A stretch of DNA of 64,000 nucleotides from the NCBI GenBank assembly GCA_963809695.1, contig CAWEKI010000008.1, positions 372,001 through 436,000 of the forward strand, read 5' to 3'. Shown here piece after piece: positions 1 to 6,941 of this stretch; position 1 is the first letter of the stretch; every line of letters begins with the position of its first letter. The translations under genes were made by a program, and so were the position numbers. A model generated the notes under the pieces. The model ran no database searches. It was given only the letters and a program-made list of their open reading frames with translations, and had not been told where the DNA came from. Origin of the DNA: JAGDMJ01 sp963809695 (GTDB lineage Bacteria; Bacteroidota; Ignavibacteria; UBA10030; UBA6906).

Positions 1-25
1 AAGCGGGAAAATTGCGGAAATCTCG

Positions 26-42
26 TCGGGGCGGGGGGATTC
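26..42 (-). other. tRNA-Pro 3'-end fragment (17 nt)
   Basis: On the minus strand this matches the T-stem 3' strand, acceptor strand and discriminator of the intact tRNA-Pro at 5767-5841 with one mismatch (GAATC, five C, CGCCCCGA). It lies 136 bp from a longer tRNA-Pro fragment at 162-203 in the same orientation, so the two form short direct repeats around a hairpin-rich spacer. It is too short to be a gene and is best read as insertion or recombination debris. Confidence 0.5.
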
Positions 43-44
43 CC

Positions 45-88
45 GTCCTGACATTCGTCAGGACGAGGCTCGTCCTCCGAAGGAGGAC
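45..88. repeat. pair of perfect hairpins between tRNA fragments
   Basis: Two perfect stem-loops lie side by side. The first is GTCCTGAC/GTCAGGAC at 45-52 and 57-64 with a 4-nt loop. The second is GTCCTCC/GGAGGAC at 72-78 and 82-88 with a 3-nt loop. The spacing of two GC-rich hairpins next to tRNA-Pro sequence resembles the hairpin pair in each GIY-YIG unit at 5826-6882, although the stem sequences differ. No protein is credible here. Confidence 0.6.
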
Positions 89-161
89 GGCGAACCCCCG
101 ATTTCCTTGGTTGTTTCTTCGCTAAAAAAAAGAACCGACGGGTGTCGATGCTTTCTTGTTG

Positions 162-203
162 TCGGGGCGCCGGGATTTGAACCCGGGACCTCTTGGTCCC
201 GAA
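162..203 (-). pseudogene. tRNA-Pro 3' half, truncated
   Basis: The minus strand reads from the anticodon loop (TTCGGGA) through the anticodon-stem 3' strand CCAAG, variable loop AGGTC, a perfect T-arm (CCGGG, TTCAAAT, CCCGG), acceptor CGCCCCG and discriminator A. The 5' half is missing: the sequence before the loop is a T-run with no D-arm. The T-stem differs from that of the intact gene at 5767-5841, so it probably derives from another tRNA-Pro gene. A fragment from the anticodon loop to the 3' end is what integrase attachment sites often leave, but no integrase is visible. Confidence 0.7.
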
Positions 204-833
204 AAAAGGGCGAAACTGAGAAACAGGAAAACCGGCGCGGATTCCACAATCCGCGCCGTCTATTTATCCGATGGATGAAATGAATTCCATCAAGTGCGCC
301 CAAATATGACTCACCTCTCGCGCGACGAGATCACGGTGTCTCTCTCATCTTGTTGCGATATGTTCCGACGTTGCGCCGTGGAAGGATTTCTTTCTTTGCC
401 AACTTCGAGACAGCTGCGAGCTCAGTATGAACTCATAGACAATGTTCTTTTCGAATGACAGGCACTCTGTCGAGCACTTGGACTTGTGCAAGGGTTATTG
501 ATCAGGTCAGTAGACCGGTGGTCGGAGGAATGACAAAATCATCGCAACCGCAACAGCAACGACGTGGGAATCCCCACTGAGAATTCATTGGATTGCGTCT
601 CCAGAACAGGGTACACCTTGAATGAACAAATGGTGGAAAATCCTCTAATCCTGCGCGTTTCGACCGGCCTCAAAGTGCTTTAAGACATCCGTCTTAGCGT
701 GTGATGCAGTGCCTTGCGTTTCACGTAGCGCAGTGATATCTTGGATTAGCGCTTTTGACACAGCCTCTCTGCGGCACCTTTTGGTGGGGGGCTGTTTTCT
801 CTTCGCGTTTCTCCCTACGCGCGGGGTGTAGCA
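202..833. other. intergenic region without a credible gene
   Basis: About 630 bp hold no ORF with protein-like composition. Visible items are a perfect hairpin at 234-257, a motif at 294-315 that recurs at 5710-5732 (see findings), a small GTGGG/CCCAC hairpin near 560-575, and a TTGACA at 755-760 without a convincing -10. The promoter of the following secreted-protein gene must lie here but cannot be fixed. Confidence 0.6.
234..257 (-). terminator. perfect hairpin, possible terminator
   Basis: GGCGCGGATT and AATCCGCGCC form a perfect 10-bp stem with a 4-nt loop. On the minus strand it is followed by GGTTTTCC, a short T-run. It lies just upstream (minus strand) of the truncated tRNA-Pro half, so it could end minus-strand transcription or be part of the mobile debris there. 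Confidence 0.4.
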
Positions 834-2945
834 ATGAGAGACCTCATTGTGTTCTTCGTTGCAGCGGCGTTTTCCCTTGCAGGTGAACCGCTCTTTGCTC
901 AATCCCCATTCTGGCAAGCCACGAATGGCCCGAACGGGGGTCAAGTGTGGTCAGTCATGATGGACTCCGCGGGATTTATCTTCGCCGGGTGCAATGGCGG
1001 CATTTTTTGCACCAGCGACCAAGGAAGCACCTGGCGGAGGCTGGAAGTGGATGCACCGCTCGCGTTAGCCTTCGCAGTCAATCATGTTGGGGGTGTGTAC
1101 GTTTGTAGCTTGAATGGAGTACTTTTCTCATCGGACCATGGGAAGACCTGGCTACTCATGAACGATAGCCTTCCTGTGTTTCGTGGTCTTCCTCCAGTCT
1201 ACCCCAGCTTCATTGCAATTGATAGCGCCGACAATGTCTTTGTTGGGCTCCCGAGCGCTGGGGTCTTTTATCTGCCTCATGGAAAAACATCATGGGTGCA
1301 AAGAAACGCAGGCCTACCTTACTCAAAGGCCACTGGGATAGCGATAAGTCCAACCGGCACAATCGTCGTTGTGGTCGACACCTCGGGCTTGTTCCGCTCA
1401 ACGAACCAAGGTCTCACGTGGTCTCGACATTCCACAGGGCTAACGAACCCATGGGTCACCTCGATTGCATGTGACCTCAACGGCAATTTCTTCGTAGGAA
1501 CGCAGGGCACACTTTTCCGATCCACCGACGATGGTCTTTCCTGGGAACCGCGAGGAAACGGTAGCACAGTACCCTGGGCAACATCCATAGTTGCCCGAAG
1601 GGGCGGATGGCTTCTTGCCTGCAACTTCTACGGAGGTACGTACCGCTCAACCGACGATGGTGACTCTTGGGTTCAGATCTTTGACAACATATATTTAAAC
1701 GAAGGATGGGCGCTTGAAATCACACGCGAAAACAAGATTCTCTTCGGGAGCGACCTTGGTTTGTACCGATCGACTACGGCAGATACGTCGTGGGAGCTGG
1801 TCGGCCTTCCGATTGCACGCATCGAATGGATGATGGCACATTCCTCTGGCAGGCTCTTCGCGCAGGGTGATCGTTCGAGGATCCTCTATTCGATGTACCT
1901 CTCGTACAGTACGGATCGGGGCGAATCATGGTTGCACAATTCGTTGGCCCGGAGTAGCGCGATTGTCGAGCTTCGCGACGGTTCCATCTTAGCCTCAGAC
2001 AGTGACGCGATGTACCGGTCAGGAGACATCGGCGAGCGTTGGGAGTATGTTGGAAATCCGGGGTTTGGCTCAGTTGCATCGTTCATAGTTGATTCCAGTG
2101 GGACGGTTTATGCGGGTACAGTCACAGTACCGGAAGGCCCTCCTGGATGCGTCTACCGCTCCACCGACCAAGGGGGTTCTTGGGCGTTTGTGGCTGCTCT
2201 TGGACCGGCGATCACTTCATTTGCCATAAACGAGGCCGGGCATCTCTTTGCCGTAAGCTCTATTCTGTTTAGGTCTACGGATCAGGGGGCACACTGGGGT
2301 GTTATTTACGGTAATGGTGATCTTTCGGGGTTTGCAATCGCCCCGGATGGCTCTCTTCTGATGGGAGCTCAAGGTTATCTCTCTCGCTCCACAGACAACG
2401 GCGATACATGGAATCTGGTCACTACCTTCGGCAGCACAATAACCAGCCTGTACGTTACATCAGACAATTCAGTGTATTGCGGGACTGCAGGACTCGGTGT
2501 GTTTGTACGGCGTCAAAACGATAGCATTTTCGTGCGATTACAGTCGGGTATGACCACGTATGGAATTACTTCACTGACAGTGGATCGGGATCGATTCCTG
2601 TACGCAGGGACTGCCAACGGCGGCGTCTTCCGAAGCACATCTCCAATCACGAGCGTCGAACGGTCTTCCCATGACATCCCGAGTGCATTCATCCTTGAGC
2701 AGAACCACCCGAACCCGTTCAATCCGTCCACGACGATTGTGTACTCGTTGCCGCATCGGTCTCACATCACGCTCGCCGTCTTCAACGTCCTTGGACAGCA
2801 GGTTGCGATGCTAGCAGATGGCGAGGTCGAGGCAGGTTACCGTGAGGTCACATTCAATGCGGCAGGGCTGGCATCAGGCGTGTACTTCTATCGCCTCCAA
2901 ACGCCAGGCTTCGTCCAAACGCGGAAGTTGCTCTTGGTCAGGTAG
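834..2945 (+). CDS. secreted BNR/Ycf48-like beta-propeller protein with T9SS sorting domain
   Basis: The 703-aa product starts with a signal peptide (hydrophobic residues about 5-20, ending in LFAQS). Residues about 25-610 are many short repeats of the form YRSTDxGxSW followed by a glycine-rich strand and an aromatic or glycine step. This pattern is typical of sortilin/Ycf48/BNR beta-propellers. After a short linker the last 75-80 residues are the Por-type C-terminal sorting domain (NHPNPFNPSTTI, GQQVAML, SGVYFYRL, ending TRKLLLVR), which directs export by the type IX system and surface attachment or release. No catalytic motif is visible, so the role is probably adhesive or structural. It is paralogous to the products at 3392-5479, 37349-39517 and 51682-54753. 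Confidence 0.85.
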   Translation: MRDLIVFFVAAAFSLAGEPLFAQSPFWQATNGPNGGQVWSVMMDSAGFIFAGCNGGIFCTSDQGSTWRRLEVDAPLALAFAVNHVGGVYVCSLNGVLFSSDHGKTWLLMNDSLPVFRGLPPVYPSFIAIDSADNVFVGLPSAGVFYLPHGKTSWVQRNAGLPYSKATGIAISPTGTIVVVVDTSGLFRSTNQGLTWSRHSTGLTNPWVTSIACDLNGNFFVGTQGTLFRSTDDGLSWEPRGNGSTVPWATSIVARRGGWLLACNFYGGTYRSTDDGDSWVQIFDNIYLNEGWALEITRENKILFGSDLGLYRSTTADTSWELVGLPIARIEWMMAHSSGRLFAQGDRSRILYSMYLSYSTDRGESWLHNSLARSSAIVELRDGSILASDSDAMYRSGDIGERWEYVGNPGFGSVASFIVDSSGTVYAGTVTVPEGPPGCVYRSTDQGGSWAFVAALGPAITSFAINEAGHLFAVSSILFRSTDQGAHWGVIYGNGDLSGFAIAPDGSLLMGAQGYLSRSTDNGDTWNLVTTFGSTITSLYVTSDNSVYCGTAGLGVFVRRQNDSIFVRLQSGMTTYGITSLTVDRDRFLYAGTANGGVFRSTSPITSVERSSHDIPSAFILEQNHPNPFNPSTTIVYSLPHRSHITLAVFNVLGQQVAMLADGEVEAGYREVTFNAAGLASGVYFYRLQTPGFVQTRKLLLVR

Positions 2946-3391
2946 GCATTAAGGTTCGCGATCTTGCAGTGTGGCAGGGTAGCCGAAGGCGGTAGGTTAG
3001 GCCGGAAAGGAGAAGGGCCAAGCTCGGGCGCCTACTCTGGTAGCGGTCTCGCCGTTCGGCAGGGGTCGAAAAGCATGCTTTGGGGGCCTACGCGAGTAGG
3101 CACAGGTCTTATTAGGTATCTGCCACATTACAGGAGCTATTCTCTCCACACGAAAAGAGAAAAAGGCTGAGCAGGGTTGGCTGATCCTGTGGGTTCCGAC
3201 GATGTTAACCGTATGGGAGGGCATGGGTGTCGGCGTGTGATGGAGAGCTTTGCATTTCCCGTTAGGCAACGGTATCTTGGCATAGCGTTTTTTGAAAGAA
3301 GCCTTCCTGGGTTCGTGACGACGGGAAGGCTTTTCTATTTCAACGGCAAAGTGCAGCAAGCCGATATTCCAACCGATTGCAGGAGCGTCCA
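2946..3391. other. intergenic region between two paralogous propeller genes
   Basis: About 445 bp contain no credible gene. A GCCTAC/GTAGGC hairpin closed by a GCGA tetraloop lies at 3086-3101 and a terminator-like hairpin at 3301-3334. The next gene has a good ribosome site, AGGAG at 3381-3385. Confidence 0.6.
3301..3334 (+). terminator. rho-independent terminator-like hairpin
   Basis: GCCTTCC at 3301-3307 pairs with GGAAGGC at 3324-3330 and is followed by TTTT, C, T, A, TTT. It is placed to end transcription from the upstream propeller gene, although it sits about 355 bp after that stop. Confidence 0.55.
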
Positions 3392-5479
3392 ATGCAAAAA
3401 TCAGGTTTGGCTCTCTGGCTAAGTCTACTGATGCTCATCATCATCCAACCGCTACATTCTCAGTGGGTAGAGACAAATGGACCCTATGGGGCTTCGGTCT
3501 ATCATCTGGTCGCTAACGAGTCCGACATGTTTGCAGCGACTGCGGTCGGTGTATATCACTCCACAGATCAAGGGACATTCTGGACTGCCTCCAACCACGG
3601 TCTTACCAACCTGGGTGTCGGTTCCTTGATGCTCCAAGGTAGCAATCTTTTCGCTGGAATCTCCCCCCACGGCGTGTATCTCTCTACAGACCTGGGACAG
3701 AGTTGGACCTTAAGGAGCAACGGCTTGCCGGACACTATTAGTGTGAACTGTCTTGTGGCAACCGGAACAAGCGTTATAGCGGGTACCGATGTTGGTCTCT
3801 ATCGCTCGACTGACGAAGGGGCGTCATGGACCGAAGCCAGCGCGGGGCTGGCGCAATGGTCGCGATCTGCCATGGCGTTTGCTGTCCAGGGTGGCAGGAT
3901 CTATGCCAGCATTTTTGGCGAGCGGATCTATGCCTCGACGGACGATGGAAGAACCTGGAATTCATCCTCCAAAGGTCTACCCACTACTGCCGTGGTCACA
4001 TCGTTTGCCGTTCACGGGGCTGATGTCTTTGCGGGAATCTCTGGACGTGGTGTCTATCTCTCGACCGACGAGGGTGCGAATTGGTCGGCGGTGACTACCG
4101 GGCTGACGAACCGGGGTGTGGAGTCATTGGCCATTAGCGACACCGAATTTTTTGCAGGGACAACTGCGGGTCTTTATCGATCGACGAACCGCGGGAACAG
4201 CTGGGCAAAACTGAGCGGGGGGATTCCGGCCGACCTGCCCGTTAACTCTCTTCTGGCGGATGGTCAACGCCTGTACGCTGGAATTGGCGCTGTGGGCGTC
4301 TATGTCTCCTATGACAACGGCACAACGTGGTTTCAGAGGACCGACGGGATGATAAATTCGTCCGTTCAGTCCTTCTGCACCAACTCTAGCTATCTCTTTG
4401 CCGGAATGGCGGGCAATGGAGTGTGTCGCTCCGGAAATGGCGGCGCAGACTGGACACCTTCAAGCAGCGGTCTTCCTCTTTCCGGGACTGTCTTTTCATT
4501 GGCTGGAAGCGGAACGATTCTCTGCGCCGGGACCAACTCCAACGGCATCTATCGTTCGACGAATGCCGGCCTTACCTGGACCAACGCAAACACTGGCCTC
4601 GTCTCTTACTGCAGCGTCTATGCTCTTGCCGTTCAAGGAACCAGATTCTATGCGGGCACCGATGGCAGCGGAGTGTACGTGTCAACCGACGGCGGGATGA
4701 ACTGGGCCGCTACGGGGGGCATGTCAGATCCATGGGTCCATTCTCTTGCCATCAGTGAGGACCGCATCTTTGCCGGCTGTAACGGCGGCGTTTATGTTTC
4801 CACCGACAGCGGCTCAACCTGGCTGCGTACGAATTTAGATCCAACGAACGCAGTCACGTCGCTACTTGTGAGCGGTGAGAATCTGTTCGCGGGGACCGGA
4901 GACGGCGTCTACCGAACTTCCGACAACGGAACAAACTGGACCTGGGTAAATACGGGGCTTCCGAGGAATCAGCAGATCCTTTCCCTGACCTCCGGCGGGA
5001 CTGGGCTCTTTGCGTCGACCATCCTCGGGATCTATCTCACGACCGACAGCGGCGCTTCCTGGAGCAAAGTAGATACTGGCCTTGCCGACAAGCGAGTTTT
5101 CTCGCTTATAGCAATCGGATCAGAGTTGTTTGCGGGGACCTACGGCGCAGGCGTCTGGCGACGGCCGCTCTCCGAGTTGGTCACAGCCGTCCGCGACCCT
5201 GGTGCTGATCTTCCTGGAGAGGTGACGATATTTCAGAATTACCCAAACCCGTTCAATCCATCTACAACGATTGGGTACTCGCTTCCACGACATTCACATG
5301 TCACGCTCACTGTGTTCAATTTGTTAGGCCAGCAGGTCGCTACCCTGGTGAACGGCGAAGTCGAGGCAGGGTATCATGACGTTACATTCAATGCGGCACG
5401 GCTGGCATCAGGAGTGTACCTCTACCGGCTGCAGGCAGGAAGATTCGTGGAGACGAAGAAACTCTGCATCATCAAATGA
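3392..5479 (+). CDS. secreted BNR/Ycf48-like beta-propeller protein with T9SS sorting domain
   Basis: ATG 3392 is preferred over the in-frame TTG at 3377 because AGGAG lies six bases before it and it gives a clean signal peptide (MQKSGLALWLSLLMLIIIQP, then LHSQ). The 695-aa product consists of about twelve YxSTDxGxSW repeats, each followed by NTGL or SSGLP turns, which suggests one or two beta-propellers. It ends in a T9SS sorting domain (NYPNPFNPSTTI, GQQVATL, ASGVYLYRLQ, ETKKLCIIK). It is a tandem paralogue of the gene at 834-2945; the C-terminal halves of the two sorting domains are nearly identical. Surface exposure is inferred from the sorting domain; the ligand is unknown. Confidence 0.88.
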   Translation: MQKSGLALWLSLLMLIIIQPLHSQWVETNGPYGASVYHLVANESDMFAATAVGVYHSTDQGTFWTASNHGLTNLGVGSLMLQGSNLFAGISPHGVYLSTDLGQSWTLRSNGLPDTISVNCLVATGTSVIAGTDVGLYRSTDEGASWTEASAGLAQWSRSAMAFAVQGGRIYASIFGERIYASTDDGRTWNSSSKGLPTTAVVTSFAVHGADVFAGISGRGVYLSTDEGANWSAVTTGLTNRGVESLAISDTEFFAGTTAGLYRSTNRGNSWAKLSGGIPADLPVNSLLADGQRLYAGIGAVGVYVSYDNGTTWFQRTDGMINSSVQSFCTNSSYLFAGMAGNGVCRSGNGGADWTPSSSGLPLSGTVFSLAGSGTILCAGTNSNGIYRSTNAGLTWTNANTGLVSYCSVYALAVQGTRFYAGTDGSGVYVSTDGGMNWAATGGMSDPWVHSLAISEDRIFAGCNGGVYVSTDSGSTWLRTNLDPTNAVTSLLVSGENLFAGTGDGVYRTSDNGTNWTWVNTGLPRNQQILSLTSGGTGLFASTILGIYLTTDSGASWSKVDTGLADKRVFSLIAIGSELFAGTYGAGVWRRPLSELVTAVRDPGADLPGEVTIFQNYPNPFNPSTTIGYSLPRHSHVTLTVFNLLGQQVATLVNGEVEAGYHDVTFNAARLASGVYLYRLQAGRFVETKKLCIIK

Positions 5480-5510
5480 CAGATCCCTCACATAGAGCGT
5501 TCGGGATCCG

Positions 5511-5556
5511 CAAAATGACATGGAGTTAGCAAAGACCGCTAACTCCAGTCATTTTG
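5511..5556 (+). terminator. long near-perfect hairpin downstream of propeller gene
   Basis: CAAAATGAC, one bulged A and TGGAGTTAGC (5511-5530) pair with GCTAACTCCA and GTCATTTTG (5538-5556) around a 7-nt loop. The 19-bp stem with one bulge begins 31 bp after the stop of the propeller gene. It lacks a long T-run, so it may be a strong RNA 3' end structure or a small inverted-repeat element rather than a classic terminator. Confidence 0.55.
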
Positions 5557-5557
5557 G

Positions 5558-5620
5558 GACTTCTATCGCCTCCGAACACCCGGCTTCGTCCAGACGCGCA
5601 AGCTGCTCTTTGTCAGGTAG
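5558..5620 (+). pseudogene. remnant of a third T9SS sorting domain
   Basis: This 63-bp stretch encodes DFYRLRTPGFVQTRKLLFVR and a TAG stop. It is almost the same as the last 21 codons of the gene at 834-2945 (YFYRLQTPGFVQTRKLLLVR). Nothing upstream of it is in frame with a propeller. It is the 3' end of a lost or recombined paralogue, or a misplaced copy of the upstream gene's end. The similarity continues briefly past the stop (GTCAGGTAGG, ATTA). Confidence 0.8.
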
Positions 5621-5766
5621 GGATTAGGGTCCGTGGAGCACCAAAGTCTACTGCCACCTTTTCGAGGAGGAAACAAAAAGGGGAGCTGAAAAAAAAGCTG
5701 CCCAAACGGGTGCGCCCAAATTTGACCCACCCAGTTTCCTAACCCCTCAGAATTGCCCTTTTTGAG

Positions 5767-5841
5767 TCGGGGCGGGGAGATTCGAACTCCCGACCTCTTG
5801 GTCCCGAACCAAGCGCGCTAGCCGGGCTGCGCTACGCCCCG
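5767..5841 (-). tRNA. tRNA-Pro (anticodon CGG)
   Basis: A complete 75-nt cloverleaf reads on the minus strand: acceptor CGGGGCG/CGCCCCG, D-stem GCGC/GCGC, anticodon stem CTTGG/CCAAG around loop TTCGGGA (anticodon CGG, decoding CCG), variable AGGTC, T-arm GGGAG, TTCGAAT, CTCCC and discriminator A. CCA is not encoded. Its first 16 nt (5826-5841) are also the end of a 347-bp unit repeated three times immediately upstream, so the gene is cut off from its apparent native promoter at 6893-6921. Processing from a longer transcript by RNase P would still give a normal 5' end. Confidence 0.95.
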
Positions 5842-6084
5842 ATGTGTCGCAATAAGACTTTCAATGTAGGCACGGTTCTTCTGTGCCTTGATTTCTTGTT
5901 CTCTCCTCCAGGCATCTGCTCGTGTTTCAAAATCCTCTTTATGGACGAGTTCCCAAGGACCTCGTCCACGAGTAGCCTTCTCGGTCCCTGCATTGTGCCG
6001 CCTGATTCGGTCGCTCAGATCATTCGTCTGTCCGACGTAGTAGGCACCGCTCTTTCTGCTGCACAGAACGTAAACCGTGAACAT
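5818..6084 (-). CDS. small GIY-YIG nuclease, copy 1 (tRNA-proximal)
   Basis: The 88-aa product is a single GIY-YIG domain of the small stand-alone (YhbQ/UPF0213-like) type. Visible signature residues are Y5 (in VYVL), Y16-V17-G18, R26 (in DRIRRH) and the catalytic-type glutamate E62 (in RREQEIK). ATG 6084 is chosen because GGGGAG sits just before it; a TTG at 6096 is also in frame. The last codons (RGVAQPG) are read from the first bases of tRNA-Pro, and the TAG stop lies in the tRNA D-loop. The gene ends inside the mature tRNA, so translation and tRNA processing of one transcript would exclude each other. Family members cut DNA; here a role in copying the surrounding 347-bp unit into tRNA genes is inference. 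Confidence 0.85.
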   Translation of the reverse strand: MFTVYVLCSRKSGAYYVGQTNDLSDRIRRHNAGTEKATRGRGPWELVHKEDFETRADAWRREQEIKAQKNRAYIESLIATHRGVAQPG

Positions 6085-6431
6085 CTTGCTCCCCAACCAC
6101 GCGCCGCCGGGTCCGGCTCCGCCCTCGGCGGAGCCGAGACTCTCGGTCTCCCGCCAGGGGCGGGAGACCGGAGCTGCGCTACGCCCCGATGTGTCGCAAT
6201 AAGACTTTCAATGTAGGCACGGTTCTTCTGTGCCTTGATTTCTTGTTCTCTCCTCCAGGCATCTGCTCGTGTTTCAAAATCCTCTTTATGGACGAGTTCC
6301 CAAGGACCTCGTCCACGAGTAGCCTTCTCGGTCCCTGCATTGTGCCGCCTGATTCGGTCGCTCAGATCATTCGTCTGTCCGACGTAGTAGGCACCGCTCT
6401 TTCTGCTGCACAGAACGTAAACCGTGAACAT
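6015..6431 (-). CDS. small GIY-YIG nuclease, copy 2, with read-through tail
   Basis: The first 83 residues equal copy 1 and carry all GIY-YIG signature residues. Because the tRNA 5' end here is followed by the next unit rather than the rest of the tRNA, the frame passes through RGVAQLRSPAPG and both hairpins of the downstream unit to a stop inside it, giving 138 aa. The extra tail of about 55 residues is translated non-coding DNA and is unlikely to be functional. The start at 6431 is equivalent to that of copy 1. Confidence 0.75.
   Translation of the reverse strand: MFTVYVLCSRKSGAYYVGQTNDLSDRIRRHNAGTEKATRGRGPWELVHKEDFETRADAWRREQEIKAQKNRAYIESLIATHRGVAQLRSPAPGGRPRVSAPPRAEPDPAARGWGARCSRFTFCAAERAVPTTSDRRMI
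6115..6169. repeat. hairpin pair of the GIY-YIG unit (also at 6462-6516 and 6809-6863)
   Basis: GGCTCCGCC/GGCGGAGCC (6115-6123 and 6127-6135) and GGTCTCCCGCC/GGCGGGAGACC (6145-6155 and 6159-6169) are two perfect stems with 3-nt loops. They recur in each unit at +347 and +694. In the minus-strand transcript they lie between the tRNA 5' end and the GIY-YIG ribosome site, so they could mark element ends, attenuate transcription or protect RNA. Confidence 0.85.
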
Positions 6432-6778
6432 CTTGCTCCCCAACCACGCGCCGCCGGGTCCGGCTCCGCCCTCGGCGGAGCCGAGACTCTCGGTCTCCCG
6501 CCAGGGGCGGGAGACCGGAGCTGCGCTACGCCCCGATGTGTCGCAATAAGACTTTCAATGTAGGCACGGTTCTTCTGTGCCTTGATTTCTTGTTCTCTCC
6601 TCCAGGCATCTGCTCGTGTTTCAAAATCCTCTTTATGGACGAGTTCCCAAGGACCTCGTCCACGAGTAGCCTTCTCGGTCCCTGCATTGTGCCGCCTGAT
6701 TCGGTCGCTCAGATCATTCGTCTGTCCGACGTAGTAGGCACCGCTCTTTCTGCTGCACAGAACGTAAACCGTGAACAT
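6362..6778 (-). CDS. small GIY-YIG nuclease, copy 3 (promoter-proximal), with read-through tail
   Basis: Identical in sequence to copy 2, including the 83-residue GIY-YIG domain and the out-of-unit tail. This copy is the first to be transcribed from the promoter at 6893-6921, separated from it by the 16-nt tRNA 5' end and the hairpin pair. Complete identity of the three copies points to recent duplication, or to a collapsed or expanded assembly that long reads should confirm. Confidence 0.75.
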   Translation of the reverse strand: MFTVYVLCSRKSGAYYVGQTNDLSDRIRRHNAGTEKATRGRGPWELVHKEDFETRADAWRREQEIKAQKNRAYIESLIATHRGVAQLRSPAPGGRPRVSAPPRAEPDPAARGWGARCSRFTFCAAERAVPTTSDRRMI

Positions 6779-6892
6779 CTTGCTCCCCAACCACGCGCCG
6801 CCGGGTCCGGCTCCGCCCTCGGCGGAGCCGAGACTCTCGGTCTCCCGCCAGGGGCGGGAGACCGGAGCTGCGCTACGCCCCGTAACACGACA

Positions 6893-6921
6893 AATATACG
6901 ATATCTTCCCTTCGCTTTCAA
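6893..6921 (-). promoter_or_regulatory. tRNA-Pro promoter, now upstream of the GIY-YIG array
   Basis: On the minus strand TTGAAA (6916-6921) is followed after exactly 17 nt by TATATT (6893-6898), ten bases before the first CGGGGCG at 6882. This is the right distance for a tRNA gene start. It is the best promoter near the tRNA and would give a transcript through all three GIY-YIG genes to tRNA-Pro. It also lies about 20 bp downstream of the stop of the DUF4091 gene. Confidence 0.75.
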
Positions 6922-6941
6922 GACGAAAGTTGCATACATCG

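Larger units (their letters stand above)
5826..6882 (-). repeat. three tandem 347-bp tRNA-embedded GIY-YIG units plus 16-bp end
   Basis: Units run 5826-6172, 6173-6519 and 6520-6866 and appear identical throughout. They are followed by a partial fourth start, 6867-6882. The 16-bp sequence GCTGCGCTACGCCCCG occurs at 5826, 6173, 6520 and 6867; on the minus strand it is the first 16 nt of tRNA-Pro (CGGGGCGTAGCGCAGC). Each unit, read on the minus strand, holds an 11-bp hairpin, a 9-bp hairpin, a ribosome site, a GIY-YIG gene and then a fresh tRNA 5' end. The arrangement is an element that entered position 16/17 of the tRNA and restored the 5' end it displaced, then was tandemly multiplied by repeat insertion or unequal crossing-over. 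Confidence 0.9.

Noticed and set aside
58..303. 81-codon minus-strand frame over the tRNA-Pro half
   Set aside because: It contains the translated tRNA signature QEVPGSNPGAPTT and crosses hairpins; this is tRNA and repeat sequence, not a protein.
645..944. 99-codon minus-strand frame
   Set aside because: It overlaps the start and signal peptide of the propeller gene on the other strand and has no protein-like pattern.
162..5808. Genomic island with attL/attR in tRNA-Pro
   Set aside because: The tRNA half at 162-203 and the intact tRNA share orientation and the anticodon region, but their T-stems differ and no integrase lies between, so they are not a simple att pair.
5826..6882. CRISPR array
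   Set aside because: The repeats are long identical 347-bp units with coding content and no variable spacers.
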